A stretch of 37,240 nucleotides of DNA from Alphaproteobacteria bacterium. GTDB lineage: Bacteria; Pseudomonadota; Alphaproteobacteria; SHNJ01. The stretch is taken from assembly GCA_004295055.1 (NCBI GenBank), contig SHNJ01000025.1:1-37240 (forward strand), read 5' to 3'. Shown in pieces: positions 9,153 through 17,630 of the stretch. Made by a program: the position numbers and the translations under genes. The notes beneath the pieces were generated by a model. It did no database searches. It saw only the letters and a program-made list of their open reading frames with translations, and was not told the origin of the DNA. How positions within the stretch are numbered: position 1 is the stretch's first letter; each line of letters opens with the position of its first letter.

Positions 9153-9641
9153 GTGTCTTTTATCATAGATCCCGGCGTTAAAATCGGCCATGTGCATTTA
9201 AAAGTCGCGGATTTGGAACGCGCGCTTGGATTTTATTGCGGTGTTCTGGGGTTTCAAATCAAAGCGCGCTATGGGCGCGAGGCCGCCTTTATCGCCGCCG
9301 GCAATTATCACCATCATATCGGCCTTAATACCTGGGAAAGTTTGGGAGGAACGCCGCCCGCGCCAGGCACCACAGGGCTTTATCATTCCGCGATTTTATA
9401 TCCTAGCCGCGCCAAGCTGGCCGAGGCATTGCGGCGCGTATTAGACGCCGGGATCGCGCTCGATGGTGCCAGCGATCATGGCGTCAGCCATGCCCTTTAT
9501 CTGCGCGATCCGGATCAGAACGGCGTTGAACTATATTGGGATAAACCAGAAAATGAGTGGCCTCGCAAACCGGATGGCAGCATCGATATGTATACGCGCC
9601 GTTTGGATTTGGATGCGTTGCTGAAAGAATCGCCGGTTTAA
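9153..9641 (+). CDS. VOC-family catechol 2,3-dioxygenase-like (CatE-type) protein
   Basis: 162 residues containing two beta-alpha-beta-beta-beta modules of the vicinal oxygen chelate superfamily. The N-terminus GHVHLKVADLERALGFYCGVLGF is typical. Likely metal ligands are a His at 13 (or 15), His78 (GLYHSAIL) and Glu126 (NGVELYWD), a His-His-Glu set as in extradiol dioxygenases and glyoxalases. It starts with GTG at 9153, supported by AAGGAAG about 6 bases upstream. The nearest match in memory is the CatE-like group annotated as catechol-2,3-dioxygenase or glyoxalase; the substrate cannot be told. It converges on tyrS with one base between the stops. It is alone on its strand. Confidence 0.87.
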   Translation: MSFIIDPGVKIGHVHLKVADLERALGFYCGVLGFQIKARYGREAAFIAAGNYHHHIGLNTWESLGGTPPAPGTTGLYHSAILYPSRAKLAEALRRVLDAGIALDGASDHGVSHALYLRDPDQNGVELYWDKPENEWPRKPDGSIDMYTRRLDLDALLKESPV

Positions 9642-9642
9642 A

Positions 9643-10875
9643 TCACGATTTTAAAACAAGGCCGATTTTTTTCTTGCCTGCGCTGACTTTTGCGCCATTT
9701 CCACCGCCGAAATCTTGCGCGGAAAAATTATACAACTCATTGTCTATTGGCTTATCGTTCACTTTGACGCTGTTGGATTTGATCAGGCGGCGTGCTTCGC
9801 TTTTGCTGGCGGCGAATTGCAATTGAACCAGCGCATCGGCCAGGGAATCGGATTGAATTTCGATTTTCGGAATATCGCCGCCAATGCCGCCTTCCTCGAA
9901 CACTTTGCGTGCGGTTTCGGCCGCATGCGATGCCGCATCCGCGCCGTGGCATAGTTTAGTCACTTCGGTCGCGAGAATTTTCTTTACGTCGTTCAGCTCG
10001 CCGCCTTGTGCTTTTTCCAGGCGCGCAATTTCATCCATTGGCAGTTCGGTAAACAGGCGCAGGAATTTGCCCACGTCGGCGTCTTCGGTATTGCGCCAAT
10101 ACTGCCAGAAATCGTATGGTTGCAGGCGTTCCGCGTTCAGCCATACCGCGCCCGAAGCAGTCTTGCCCATTTTCGCGCCGCTGGATGTCGTCAGTAGCGG
10201 ACAGGTCAGGCCGAACACATCGCGCTGGGAAATGCGCCGCGCCAGATCGACGCCGCTGATGATATTGCCCCATTGATCCGATCCGCCCATTTGCAGATTG
10301 CAACCATAACGCCGCTGCAATTCGACGAAATCATATCCTTGCAAAATCATGTAATTGAATTCCAGGAACGATAGAGGCTGCTCCCGTTCCAGGCGCAGTT
10401 TCACCGAATCCATGGTCAGCATGCGGTTGATGGAAAAATGCCGCCCCACATCGCGCAGAAACGGAATATATTCGAGTTTATCCAGCCAATCGGCATTATT
10501 GACCATAATGGCGTCCTGCTTGCCGTCGCCGAATTTCAAATAATTGCCGAACACGCGCTTGATGCTGGCCATGTTCGCGGCGATGACTTCGTCGGTCAGC
10601 AATTGGCGCGATTCGTCTCGGCCGGATGGATCGCCGACCTTGGTCGTGCCGCCGCCCATCAGCGCGATAGGCTTGTTACCGGTTTTTTGCAGCCAATGCA
10701 GCATCATGATCGACAGCAAATGCCCGACATGCAGCGAATCGGCGGTGCAATCATAGCCCACATAGGCGACCACTTCGTTTTTATGCGCCAGCGCGTCCAA
10801 TGCCACGAGATCGGTGCCTTGGTGAATAAAGCCGCGCGATTGCAAGATATTTAAAAATTCGGATTTGTATGTCAT
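9643..10875 (-). CDS. tyrS: Tyrosyl-tRNA synthetase
   Basis: Class I aminoacyl-tRNA synthetase that charges tRNA-Tyr with tyrosine. The Rossmann catalytic domain shows the HIGH signature as HVGH (residues 49-52) and the KMSKS loop as KMGKT (235-239). The tyrosine pocket motif QGYDF and GGSDQWGN are also visible. An S4 RNA-binding domain closes the protein ([19 protein letters not shown]). I prefer the start at 10875 ([19 protein letters not shown]), which matches the usual family start; a start at 10905 would add ten residues. 410 residues is a normal length. It is divergent from anmK with about 46 bases between starts, so the two probably share a promoter region. Confidence 0.96.
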   Translation of the reverse strand: MTYKSEFLNILQSRGFIHQGTDLVALDALAHKNEVVAYVGYDCTADSLHVGHLLSIMMLHWLQKTGNKPIALMGGGTTKVGDPSGRDESRQLLTDEVIAANMASIKRVFGNYLKFGDGKQDAIMVNNADWLDKLEYIPFLRDVGRHFSINRMLTMDSVKLRLEREQPLSFLEFNYMILQGYDFVELQRRYGCNLQMGGSDQWGNIISGVDLARRISQRDVFGLTCPLLTTSSGAKMGKTASGAVWLNAERLQPYDFWQYWRNTEDADVGKFLRLFTELPMDEIARLEKAQGGELNDVKKILATEVTKLCHGADAASHAAETARKVFEEGGIGGDIPKIEIQSDSLADALVQLQFAASKSEARRLIKSNSVKVNDKPIDNELYNFSAQDFGGGNGAKVSAGKKKIGLVLKS

Positions 10876-10921
10876 GCTTTGCTTTGCCAGTTTTAAAAGA
10901 GCCATATACTATAATATTGCC

Positions 10922-11998
10922 ATGACAGAATCCAGTCCACTTTACAACATTATCGGCCTTATGTCCGGCACATCTATGGATGGTGTGGACGCGGCTTTTA
11001 TTCAAACAGACGGCGAAAACCGGCTGGTTTTTGGGGCGGGGCACTATTTGGCCTATCCGGCGGATTTTCAAAAACGGCTGGAATCGGTTTTGGGCGGCAA
11101 GGGCGATGTGGCTGGCGTTGCCGCCGAACTGACCCAATTCCATATCCGCGCGACGCGGGAATTATTGGCGACTCTGGGCAAAAATCCGGGCGAGGTCGAT
11201 TATCTGGGATTTCACGGCCATACGATCTTTCACGATCCCAAAAATAAAAAAACGTTACAAATTGGCGATGCGGAAATGTTGGCGCGCGAAACCGGAATCA
11301 AGGTTGTTTATGACTTCCGGTCGGACGATGTTGCGGCGGGTGGACAGGGTGCGCCGCTGGTCCCTATATTTCATCGGGCGTTGTGCCGTGATTTGCCGAA
11401 ACCGGTTGCGGTTTTGAATATTGGAGGTGTTGCCAACGTGACGTATATCGGCGCGAACGGCGAATTGATCGCGTTTGATACAGGGCCAGGCAATGCCATG
11501 ATCGACGATTGGATACGGCAACATAGTAATCAAACATTCGATGAAAACGGTGAGACCGCGCGGCGCGGAAAAATAGATGTTGGAATATTGGCGGAATTTT
11601 TGGCCGATTCTTATTTCACGCAAACGCCGCCCAAATCGCTGGACCGGGATCATTTCAATGTATCGCTGGTGCGGGATTTGAATCTGGCCGATGGCGCGGC
11701 GACATTGGCCGCATGCACGGTGCAATCCATTATTGCCGCCCAAAGTTTCTTTCCATCCGCGCCATTGCAATGGATTGTATGCGGCGGCGGACGGAAAAAT
11801 AGATTCTTGATGGATTCGCTGCGCGCCGTGTTGCCGCATGTTAAAAATGCCGATGAATTAGGATGGAACGGCGATTTGATTGAAGCACAGGCATTTGCCT
11901 ATCTGGCCGCGCGCGTCATACGCGGCTTGCCGATCAGCTTCCCCGGCACGACCGGCGTGAAACAGCCGTTAACGGGCGGAAAAATCTTTTTAAAATAG
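10922..11998 (+). CDS. anmK: Anhydro-N-acetylmuramic acid kinase
   Basis: Hydrolyses and phosphorylates 1,6-anhydro-N-acetylmuramic acid, released from murein turnover, to MurNAc-6-phosphate in cell-wall recycling. The N-terminus IGLMSGTSMDGVDAA is the family signature in the ASKHA ATP-binding fold. GHTIFHDP, NIGGVANVTYI, FDTGPGNAMIDDW (the GPGN phosphate loop) and VCGGGRKN follow in the expected order. 358 residues, full length. The start at 10922 is chosen because the signature follows ten residues later; an in-frame ATG at 10865 would overlap tyrS. A TATAAT-like box (10910-10915) immediately precedes the ATG. Its stop abuts the stop of the convergent hydrolase gene with no gap. Confidence 0.96.
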   Translation: MTESSPLYNIIGLMSGTSMDGVDAAFIQTDGENRLVFGAGHYLAYPADFQKRLESVLGGKGDVAGVAAELTQFHIRATRELLATLGKNPGEVDYLGFHGHTIFHDPKNKKTLQIGDAEMLARETGIKVVYDFRSDDVAAGGQGAPLVPIFHRALCRDLPKPVAVLNIGGVANVTYIGANGELIAFDTGPGNAMIDDWIRQHSNQTFDENGETARRGKIDVGILAEFLADSYFTQTPPKSLDRDHFNVSLVRDLNLADGAATLAACTVQSIIAAQSFFPSAPLQWIVCGGGRKNRFLMDSLRAVLPHVKNADELGWNGDLIEAQAFAYLAARVIRGLPISFPGTTGVKQPLTGGKIFLK

Positions 11999-12673
11999 TT
12001 AAGCGCGGCGTGTACGCACACGAACCGGTTTGGCTGGCTGCATGGACTCGATCAGATATTTATCGACCGTGCCGCATAATTCATCCAAATGTTCGGTGAA
12101 ATAATGATTCGCATCTTTGATTTCGTGATGCGTGATCGTAATGCCCTTTTGCGCGGATAATTTTTTGACCAAATTTTGCACCGCGCCTTCGGGAATAATT
12201 TCATCCTGTCCGCCGGACACCATCAAGCCCGAAGATGGGCATGGCGCCAAAAATCCGAAATCGAATAATCCTGCTGGCGGAGCGACAGAAATAAATCCGG
12301 CGATTTCCGGACGGCGCATCAATAACTGCATGCCGATCCAGGCGCCAAACGAAAACCCGGCAATCCAAACACTTTCAGCATTTGGGTTATAGGTTTGCAA
12401 CCAATCAAGCGCTGCGGCTGCATCGGCCAATTCGCCTTCGCCCCGGTCGAAATTGCCTTGGCTGCGTCCGACGCCGCGATAATTAAACCGCAGGGTGGAA
12501 AATCCGCGTTTCAAAAATGTTTGATACAAGGCATAAACCACCTTGTTATTCATCGTGCCACCGTGCAGTGGATGCGGGTGCAACATCACGGCGATCGGAC
12601 AAGTTTTGCTCGGACCATGCTGGTAACGGCCTTCGATACGGCCGGATGGGCCGTTAAAGATGACTTCAGGCAT
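11999..12673 (-). CDS. Alpha/beta hydrolase (COG2945-like)
   Basis: 224-residue serine hydrolase fold. The nucleophile elbow is GFSFG (Ser108), the acid is probably Asp157 (SGGQDEII) and the base His190 (DANHYF), giving a complete triad. The oxyanion-hole region LHPHPLHGGTMNNKV and NYRGVGRSQGNFDRGEGE are typical of small bacterial hydrolases annotated as alpha/beta or dienelactone-like hydrolases. The start at 12673 is supported by GAGGTG a few bases upstream and the family start MPEVIFNGPSGRIEG; an upstream ATG at 12703 is less likely. The C-terminus is basic (VRVRTRRA). Physiological substrate unknown. It is divergent from the isc operon, separated by about 220 bases holding the IscR-controlled promoter. 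Confidence 0.88.
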   Translation of the reverse strand: MPEVIFNGPSGRIEGRYQHGPSKTCPIAVMLHPHPLHGGTMNNKVVYALYQTFLKRGFSTLRFNYRGVGRSQGNFDRGEGELADAAAALDWLQTYNPNAESVWIAGFSFGAWIGMQLLMRRPEIAGFISVAPPAGLFDFGFLAPCPSSGLMVSGGQDEIIPEGAVQNLVKKLSAQKGITITHHEIKDANHYFTEHLDELCGTVDKYLIESMQPAKPVRVRTRRA

Positions 12674-12745
12674 CAAACACCTCAAAAAATCGTTTATTTT
12701 CAATAATATAGTTCAAGCGAAAGGCCATAAAATTCTTGCGGGATT

Positions 12746-12770
12746 ATAGTTGACTGTTTTACTCAACATT
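12746..12770 (+). promoter_or_regulatory. IscR type 1 operator upstream of iscR
   Basis: The 25 bases beginning ATAGTTGACT (12746) and ending CTCAACATT (12770) match the E. coli type 1 IscR consensus ATASYYGACTRWWWYAGTCRRSTAT at about 22 of 25 positions by hand count. The site contains the -35 box of the probable iscR promoter, so bound 2Fe-2S-IscR would block RNA polymerase, as in the known autorepression loop. Confidence 0.75.
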
Positions 12771-12778
12771 ATTATATA
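12750..12778 (+). promoter_or_regulatory. Probable isc operon promoter
   Basis: TTGACT (12750-12755), a 17-base spacer, then TATATA (12773-12778). The -35 box is inside the IscR operator. Transcription would start near 12785, leaving a leader of about 105 bases. The leader contains an AAGGCT/AGCCTT inverted repeat (12802-12807 with 12819-12824) and a third AAGGCT at 12827-12832. Confidence 0.6.
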
Positions 12779-12891
12779 TGGCTTATACTGTAAACAATAC
12801 CAAGGCTATTGCTATAAAAGCCTTACAAGGCTGCGGACTATAACGAAACATGCCAGAAAAGGCAAGAAAAACCGTAGATAGGGGTTAAGTC

Positions 12892-13392
12892 ATGCGATTA
12901 GGTACCAAAGGACGATATGCGGTAACGGCATTGGTGGATATAAGCCGCCAATGCGCCCAGGATGGCACGGATAAGCCTGTAAGCCTCGCGTCCATCGCCG
13001 CGCGTCAGGAAATATCGTTGTCGTACCTGGAACAGTTATTTTCAAAATTAGGCAAACGCGGCTTGGTCAAAAGCATGCGTGGCCCAGGCGGCGGATTTTG
13101 TTTGGCTAAGTCCGCGGAAGAAATTCTGATTTCCGATATTGTGGATGCGGCCGACGAACCGATTCGCACCACCAATTGCAATAACGATCCTAACCAAGGT
13201 TGCCGCAGCGACAAAAGCCGGTGTTTAACCCATCATTTATGGGAAGAATTGGGCGAAGTGATTCACGATTATTTATCCTCGGTTACTTTGGCCGACGTGG
13301 TCAATGGGAAATTATCCGGTGTTAATGGATGTATTGAAAAACAGGATTTAAAATTCATTCCAATGCAAAAGGAAAAATTGGTCAATGCGTGA
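12892..13392 (+). CDS. iscR: Iron-sulfur cluster regulator IscR (Rrf2 family)
   Basis: 166-residue Rrf2-family winged-helix repressor. The N-terminal start MRLGTKGRYAVTALVDI and recognition helix region SLSYLEQLFSKL are characteristic. The 2Fe-2S ligands are Cys96, Cys104 and Cys111, followed by LTHHLW carrying the fourth ligand, His114. Spacing is C-x7-C-x6-C, slightly longer than the C-x5-C-x5-C of E. coli. It should repress the operon when loaded with a cluster and release it when iron-sulfur demand rises. The operator upstream supports autoregulation. It is the first gene of the operon and overlaps the following desulfurase gene by 8 bases, implying translational coupling. Confidence 0.95.
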   Translation: MRLGTKGRYAVTALVDISRQCAQDGTDKPVSLASIAARQEISLSYLEQLFSKLGKRGLVKSMRGPGGGFCLAKSAEEILISDIVDAADEPIRTTNCNNDPNQGCRSDKSRCLTHHLWEELGEVIHDYLSSVTLADVVNGKLSGVNGCIEKQDLKFIPMQKEKLVNA

Positions 13393-14506
13393 TGTGGTTT
13401 ACATCGATTACAACGCGACTTCCCCGCTGCGTCCGGCGGTGCGGGAGGCTATGGCCGCTGCGATGACCGTTCCGGGCAATGCCTCGTCTATTCATGCTTT
13501 TGGCCGCAAAGCGCGCCAAAAAGTAGAATCCGCTCGGTTGGAGATCGCGGAATTTATCGGCGCCAATGCAAACCAGATTATTTTCACTTCCGGCGGTACC
13601 GAAGCGAACAATACCGCCATTCAATGCACGGGGCGCAAGCGTGTTTTAGTGTCGGCGATCGAACATGATTCGGTGCGTTTGGTAAATAAGAATGCGGAAA
13701 TTATTCCGGTCGATCACAACGGTACTGTACGGCTGGATTTGTTGGAGCAAATGCTGGTGGCGAATAGCGAGCCTGCATTGGTATCGGTTATGCTGGCGAA
13801 CAATGAAACCGGCGTGATCCAACCGGTCAAACAAATTGCCGAAATAGCCAAAAAATATGGCGCGTTGGTGCACACGGATGCTGTGCAGGCGCTGGGCAAA
13901 ATGCCAATTAACTTTGCCCAACTGGGTGTCGACTTGATGACAATTGCCGCGCATAAATCCGGCGGTCCGCAAGGCATAGGCGCGCTGGTTTTTACCGATG
14001 CGGTTCCGCTGATGGCGCTGATACGTGGCGGCGGTCAGGAACGTTCGCGCCGTTCAGGCACGGAAAATATCGTGGCAATCGCCGGATTTGGCGCCTTGAT
14101 CGGCGAATTGAAACAAAGAATGGCAACCGAGATTTTGGTTATGCGCCGTTTGCAACAGCAATTGGAAAGCGCGATTGTTAAAAACAGCACCGTTAAAATT
14201 GCCGGCATGGATGCGCACCGTTTGCCGAATACGACTTGTTTAATTTGGCCGGCGATGAAAAGCGATATGCAATTGATGCGCCTCGATATGGCTGGCGTCG
14301 CGGTCAGCGCGGGATCGGCCTGTTCATCGGGAAAAATTAAACCGTCGCAGGTATTGCAGGCGATGGGGTATGGCGCGGATGTCGCCGATTGCGCCTTGCG
14401 CGTATCGACGGGATGGAACAGCGATGCGCACGATATCGAGGATTTTTTGGTTAATTATTTATCGTTAGATCAGAATTATTCTAAGTCGAATTTAAAAGCA
14501 GGATAA
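13385..14506 (+). CDS. Cysteine desulfurase, NifS/IscS-like paralogue
   Basis: PLP-dependent class V aminotransferase fold, 373 residues, taking sulfur from L-cysteine as an enzyme persulfide. Key residues are in place: stacking His94 (AIEHDSV), PLP-binding Lys191 ([10 protein letters not shown]) and catalytic Cys313 on the mobile loop (SAGSACSSG). It is shorter and clearly different in sequence from the next gene, IscS, and lacks the IscS C-terminal end that docks IscU. The order iscR, this paralogue, then iscS recalls the tandem NifS-like genes of Rickettsia. It could feed a different acceptor, such as the tRNA thiolase MnmA at the operon end; that is inference. It overlaps iscR by 8 bases and ends 11 bases before iscS. 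Confidence 0.92.
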   Translation: MRDVVYIDYNATSPLRPAVREAMAAAMTVPGNASSIHAFGRKARQKVESARLEIAEFIGANANQIIFTSGGTEANNTAIQCTGRKRVLVSAIEHDSVRLVNKNAEIIPVDHNGTVRLDLLEQMLVANSEPALVSVMLANNETGVIQPVKQIAEIAKKYGALVHTDAVQALGKMPINFAQLGVDLMTIAAHKSGGPQGIGALVFTDAVPLMALIRGGGQERSRRSGTENIVAIAGFGALIGELKQRMATEILVMRRLQQQLESAIVKNSTVKIAGMDAHRLPNTTCLIWPAMKSDMQLMRLDMAGVAVSAGSACSSGKIKPSQVLQAMGYGADVADCALRVSTGWNSDAHDIEDFLVNYLSLDQNYSKSNLKAG

Positions 14507-14517
14507 GGAACGAAATT

Positions 14518-15795
14518 ATGGGAATGGCAGTAAAAAAAGAAATTAATTTAGAACGCGCGCAAAGCCGTACGATGGCCGCGCCGACGCAAAAACCGGTGTA
14601 CCTGGATTACCAGGCGACCACGCCCATGGATCCGCGCGTTCTGGACGCGATGATGCCGTATTTTACCGAAAAATTCGGCAATCCGCACAGCCGTAATCAT
14701 TTATTCGGCTGGGAAGCGGAAGACGGCGTGGAAACAGCGCGCGAGCAAATCGCGTCCCTGATCAATGCCGATCCAAAAGAAATCGTGTTTACATCCGGCG
14801 CGACCGAATCGAACAATTTGGCGATCAAAGGCGCGGCACAATGTCACAAAAACAAAAAAAACCACATCATCACTTGCGTTACCGAACATAAATGCGTTCT
14901 GGATTCTTGCCGCCATTTGGAACAAGAAGGTTTCACGGTCACATACTTGCCGGTGAAACAAAACGGCTTGATCGATTTGAACGAATTGAAAAACGCCATT
15001 ACCGATAAAACCGTATTGGTGTCGATTATGGCGGTGAATAATGAAATCGGCGTGATTCAGGATTTGGCTGCGATTGGCAAAATCTGCCGCGAACGTGGCG
15101 TATTTTTCCATACCGATGCGGCGCAGGCCGCCGGCAAAATGCCGATGGATGTTGAGGCAATGAATATCGATATGATGTCGATTTCCGGCCATAAAATTTA
15201 CGGACCAAAAGGCATCGGCGCGCTGTATGTGCGCCGCAAGCCGCGTGTGCGTCTGATGGCTTTGATTTCCGGCGGCGGACAGGAACGCGGCATGCGGTCG
15301 GGCACTTTGCCAACGCCATTATGCGTTGGCTTGGGCAAGGCGTGTGAGATCGCGCAGAATGAAATGGCATCCGAATCAGAACGGTTGAAAAAACTGCAAG
15401 ACCGGTTTTTGAACGGCATTCGCAAAGAATTGGATCAGATTTATATCAACGGCGATATGGAACACCGCATTCCAGGAAATTTGAATATCTCTTTTGCCTT
15501 CGTCGAAGGCGAATCGTTAATGATGGGCATTAAAAACCTGTCGGTGTCGTCGGGTTCTGCCTGTACTTCCGCGTCGCTGGAACCGTCTTATGTATTACGC
15601 GCGCTGGGCGTTGAAGAAGAATTGGCGCATACATCGCTGCGTTTGGGTTTTGGCCGCTTTACGACCGAATCCGACATTGATAAAGCAGTGCATGATATCA
15701 CCAGCGCCGTAAAAAAACTGCGCGCCATGAGTCCGTTATGGGAAATGGTGCAAGAGGGTATCGATTTGAAATCTATCCAATGGGCGGAGCATTGA
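14518..15795 (+). CDS. iscS: Cysteine desulfurase IscS
   Basis: Group I cysteine desulfurase, the sulfur donor for IscU in the cytoplasm. The core begins at [19 protein letters not shown]. His124 ([10 protein letters not shown]), PLP Lys226 ([12 protein letters not shown]) and catalytic Cys349 ([10 protein letters not shown]) are conserved. The C-terminus [13 protein letters not shown] closely resembles the IscU-binding tail of E. coli IscS, which separates it from the upstream paralogue. The 25-residue N-terminal extension ([22 protein letters not shown]) is longer than in E. coli; a shorter start at Met19 is possible. AAGGAACG lies about 7 bases upstream of the ATG at 14518. 425 residues. 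It is followed after one base by an unknown small gene. Confidence 0.96.
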   Translation: MGMAVKKEINLERAQSRTMAAPTQKPVYLDYQATTPMDPRVLDAMMPYFTEKFGNPHSRNHLFGWEAEDGVETAREQIASLINADPKEIVFTSGATESNNLAIKGAAQCHKNKKNHIITCVTEHKCVLDSCRHLEQEGFTVTYLPVKQNGLIDLNELKNAITDKTVLVSIMAVNNEIGVIQDLAAIGKICRERGVFFHTDAAQAAGKMPMDVEAMNIDMMSISGHKIYGPKGIGALYVRRKPRVRLMALISGGGQERGMRSGTLPTPLCVGLGKACEIAQNEMASESERLKKLQDRFLNGIRKELDQIYINGDMEHRIPGNLNISFAFVEGESLMMGIKNLSVSSGSACTSASLEPSYVLRALGVEEELAHTSLRLGFGRFTTESDIDKAVHDITSAVKKLRAMSPLWEMVQEGIDLKSIQWAEH

Positions 15796-15796
15796 T

Positions 15797-16153
15797 ATGG
15801 TAGCGATTGCAATCAAAGCGGTAACAAGTTTCGAACAAAAAGGCGCCGATGGGCCGGATGTTGTGAACGTCGAGGTTAGTTTTGGAACGCAGGACGGCAA
15901 GATAGTCGGCGTTCAGGTTTGCGAGTGCAATACAACCTTTCAAAGAGTGGCCGGGTTAGAAGGATTGGCAGATAGAAGAAACACCGCGGCGGAAGGCGTG
16001 TTGGAAGGTGGCAGTTTGACAATAACGGGTGCAGTAATGCAATTGGATCCCACTTTGGAACAGCGTCTGGCAATGGCTCTTCGTAACGGAGAGCAAGTAT
16101 CCGCTCTCTTAGTTGCAATAAACGATGCTCTGCGGAGACAACAGCTTCAATAA
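15797..16153 (+). CDS. Unrecognised 118-residue protein inside the isc operon
   Basis: Start ATG at 15797, one base after the iscS stop, with GGAG about 8 bases upstream inside the iscS end; it ends 18 bases before iscU, which has its own strong ribosome-binding site. The sequence is small, soluble and acidic-to-neutral. It has an N-terminal beta-like half (VVNVEVSFGTQDGKIVGVQVCEC, with Cys42 and Cys44) and a C-terminal helical half (LDPTLEQRLAMALRNGEQVSALLVAINDAL). I recognise no family. The tight spacing on both sides and the same strand argue that it is translated with the operon. The CxC pair might bind metal or take persulfide, but that is a guess. Possible roles are an IscS/IscU accessory factor or an unrelated passenger gene. 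Confidence 0.75.
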   Translation: MVAIAIKAVTSFEQKGADGPDVVNVEVSFGTQDGKIVGVQVCECNTTFQRVAGLEGLADRRNTAAEGVLEGGSLTITGAVMQLDPTLEQRLAMALRNGEQVSALLVAINDALRRQQLQ

Positions 16154-16171
16154 GATAAAAGGAGAAATACC

Positions 16172-16567
16172 ATGGCTTATAGCGAAAAATTAATCGAACA
16201 TTATGAAAATCCACGGAACATAGGTTCCCTGGATAAGAACGATAAAAATGTCGGCACCGGTTTGGTCGGCGCGCCGGCTTGCGGTGACGTGATGAAACTC
16301 CAAATCAAAGTCAATGATGCCGGTATCATCGAAGACGCGAAATTTAAAACATTCGGCTGCGGTTCGGCGATTGCATCGTCTTCGCTGGCAACCGAATGGA
16401 TTAAAGGAAAATCGGTGGACGAAGCCGCGCAAATTAAAAATACTGAAATTGCGCAGCATTTGGCCTTGCCGCCAGTGAAAATTCACTGCTCGATCTTGGC
16501 CGAAGACGCGATCAAAGCCGCGATCAAAGATTACAAAGCGAAAAACGATAAACAGGACGCCGCGTAA
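16172..16567 (+). CDS. iscU: Iron-sulfur cluster scaffold IscU
   Basis: 131-residue scaffold on which 2Fe-2S clusters are built from IscS sulfur. Conserved ligands are Cys37 (APACGDV) with the adjacent Asp39, Cys63 (FGCGSAIASS) and His105-Cys106 (KIHCSILAEDA). The LPPVK motif recognised by the HscA chaperone is at residues 99-103. The start MAYSEKLIEHYENPRN matches the family, and AAGGAG lies upstream at good spacing. iscA begins directly after the stop codon with no gap. Confidence 0.97.
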   Translation: MAYSEKLIEHYENPRNIGSLDKNDKNVGTGLVGAPACGDVMKLQIKVNDAGIIEDAKFKTFGCGSAIASSSLATEWIKGKSVDEAAQIKNTEIAQHLALPPVKIHCSILAEDAIKAAIKDYKAKNDKQDAA

Positions 16568-16978
16568 ATGACCGATTGCACGACCGAATCCAAAGATCTT
16601 CCTGCCGCACCGCAAGGCGCGGTAAAAACCCGCGCTGCCCGGCCGAAAATGCCGGCATTGACCATTACCGATGCGGCGGCAGAACGCGTTCGCAAATTAT
16701 TGGATGCGCGCGGCAAGCCATCGGCCGGTATTCGCATCGGCGTTAAGGCGCGTGGATGTTCCGGCATGACCTATACATTGGAATATGCCGATGCGCGTGA
16801 TCCGATGGACGAAGTGGTCGAAGATAAAGGCGTTACGATTTTGATTGAACCGAAAGCGACCCTGTTTTTGCTTGGCACCGTAATGGATTATGTCGAAGAC
16901 AAATTGCAGTCCGGGTTCAAATTCACCAACCCGAATGAAAAAGGCCGTTGCGGTTGCGGCGAATCGTTTCACGTTTAA
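16568..16978 (+). CDS. iscA: A-type iron-sulfur carrier IscA (HesB family)
   Basis: 136 residues, an A-type carrier that accepts iron or clusters and passes them to target proteins, notably 4Fe-4S enzymes. The three conserved cysteines are Cys64 ([13 protein letters not shown]) and Cys128/Cys130 (GRCGCGESF). The core begins near residue 29 ([14 protein letters not shown]); the first 28 residues are an extra Ala/Lys/Arg/Pro-rich extension not seen in E. coli IscA. It starts immediately after the iscU stop with no intervening base. It may have a separate start further in, but no better ribosome-binding site was seen. Confidence 0.95.
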   Translation: MTDCTTESKDLPAAPQGAVKTRAARPKMPALTITDAAAERVRKLLDARGKPSAGIRIGVKARGCSGMTYTLEYADARDPMDEVVEDKGVTILIEPKATLFLLGTVMDYVEDKLQSGFKFTNPNEKGRCGCGESFHV

Positions 16979-16988
16979 TGGGTTTCAT

Positions 16989-17630
16989 ATGCCAGTGGTT
17001 AAATCCAATAATCCTTTACCGATGGGCAAAAGCGCCTGCTGGTCTTGCGCTGAAAATCAGCGTTTAGAATCTTTATTCTGCCCGTCCTGTCATGCGGTGC
17101 AGCCGCCAACCGCAAAAAATTATTTTGAATTGCTGGGTATCGTGCAGGATTTTACGGTCGATCTTGGGCAATTGGAAAAAAATTATATTGAATTGCAGAA
17201 AAAACTGCATCCAGACCGGTACGCGAATAAAACCGGCCAGGAAAAATTGCTGGCGCAAAGCCAGGCGGTGGATATCAACGAAGCATACCACACCTTAAAA
17301 GACCCAATGCTGCGCGCCAGTTATTTATTGCGTTTAAATGGCATCGAATACGATGTTCAAAAAGAACGCACCATTCACGATGCCGAACTTTTGACCGAAA
17401 TGATGGATCGGCGCGAACAAGTATCGGAAATAACCGATTCGGACGGATTTGATGCGGTATTGGCGGAATTATCCGGTGAAATGGATAGCCAATATCGTTT
17501 GATTGCCGATTTTATTAAAACGGCAAATTGGAATGGCGTTAAAGAATTGCTATTGCGCCAGCAATATTTGCAGAAATTACAAAAAGATATTCGGGAACGC
17601 CAAGCCCAGTTGCTTGGGAGCGGGTTATGA
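16989..17630 (+). CDS. hscB: Co-chaperone HscB with N-terminal zinc-type four-cysteine motif
   Basis: J-domain protein that delivers IscU to HscA and stimulates its ATPase. The start at 16989 is chosen because an upstream reading of the frame would overlap iscA deeply. Residues 17-34 carry two CxxC pairs (CWSC and CPSC), absent from E. coli HscB but typical of mitochondrial HSC20, where they bind zinc. The J domain (about 42-110) includes YFELLGI and the HPD motif at residues 74-76 (KKLHPDRY). The C-terminal three-helix region (about 130-213) is the IscU-binding domain. 213 residues. The stop overlaps the hscA start by 4 bases (ATGA), indicating coupling. Confidence 0.95.
   Translation: MPVVKSNNPLPMGKSACWSCAENQRLESLFCPSCHAVQPPTAKNYFELLGIVQDFTVDLGQLEKNYIELQKKLHPDRYANKTGQEKLLAQSQAVDINEAYHTLKDPMLRASYLLRLNGIEYDVQKERTIHDAELLTEMMDRREQVSEITDSDGFDAVLAELSGEMDSQYRLIADFIKTANWNGVKELLLRQQYLQKLQKDIRERQAQLLGSGL

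Noticed and set aside
11255-11839. 194-codon minus-strand frame inside anmK
   Set aside because: It is antisense to conserved AnmK motifs and its translation shows no recognisable protein features.
12802-12832. Riboswitch or attenuator in the iscR leader
   Set aside because: Only a 6-bp inverted repeat with an 11-base loop and a third half-copy were found; no known riboswitch core or terminator follows.
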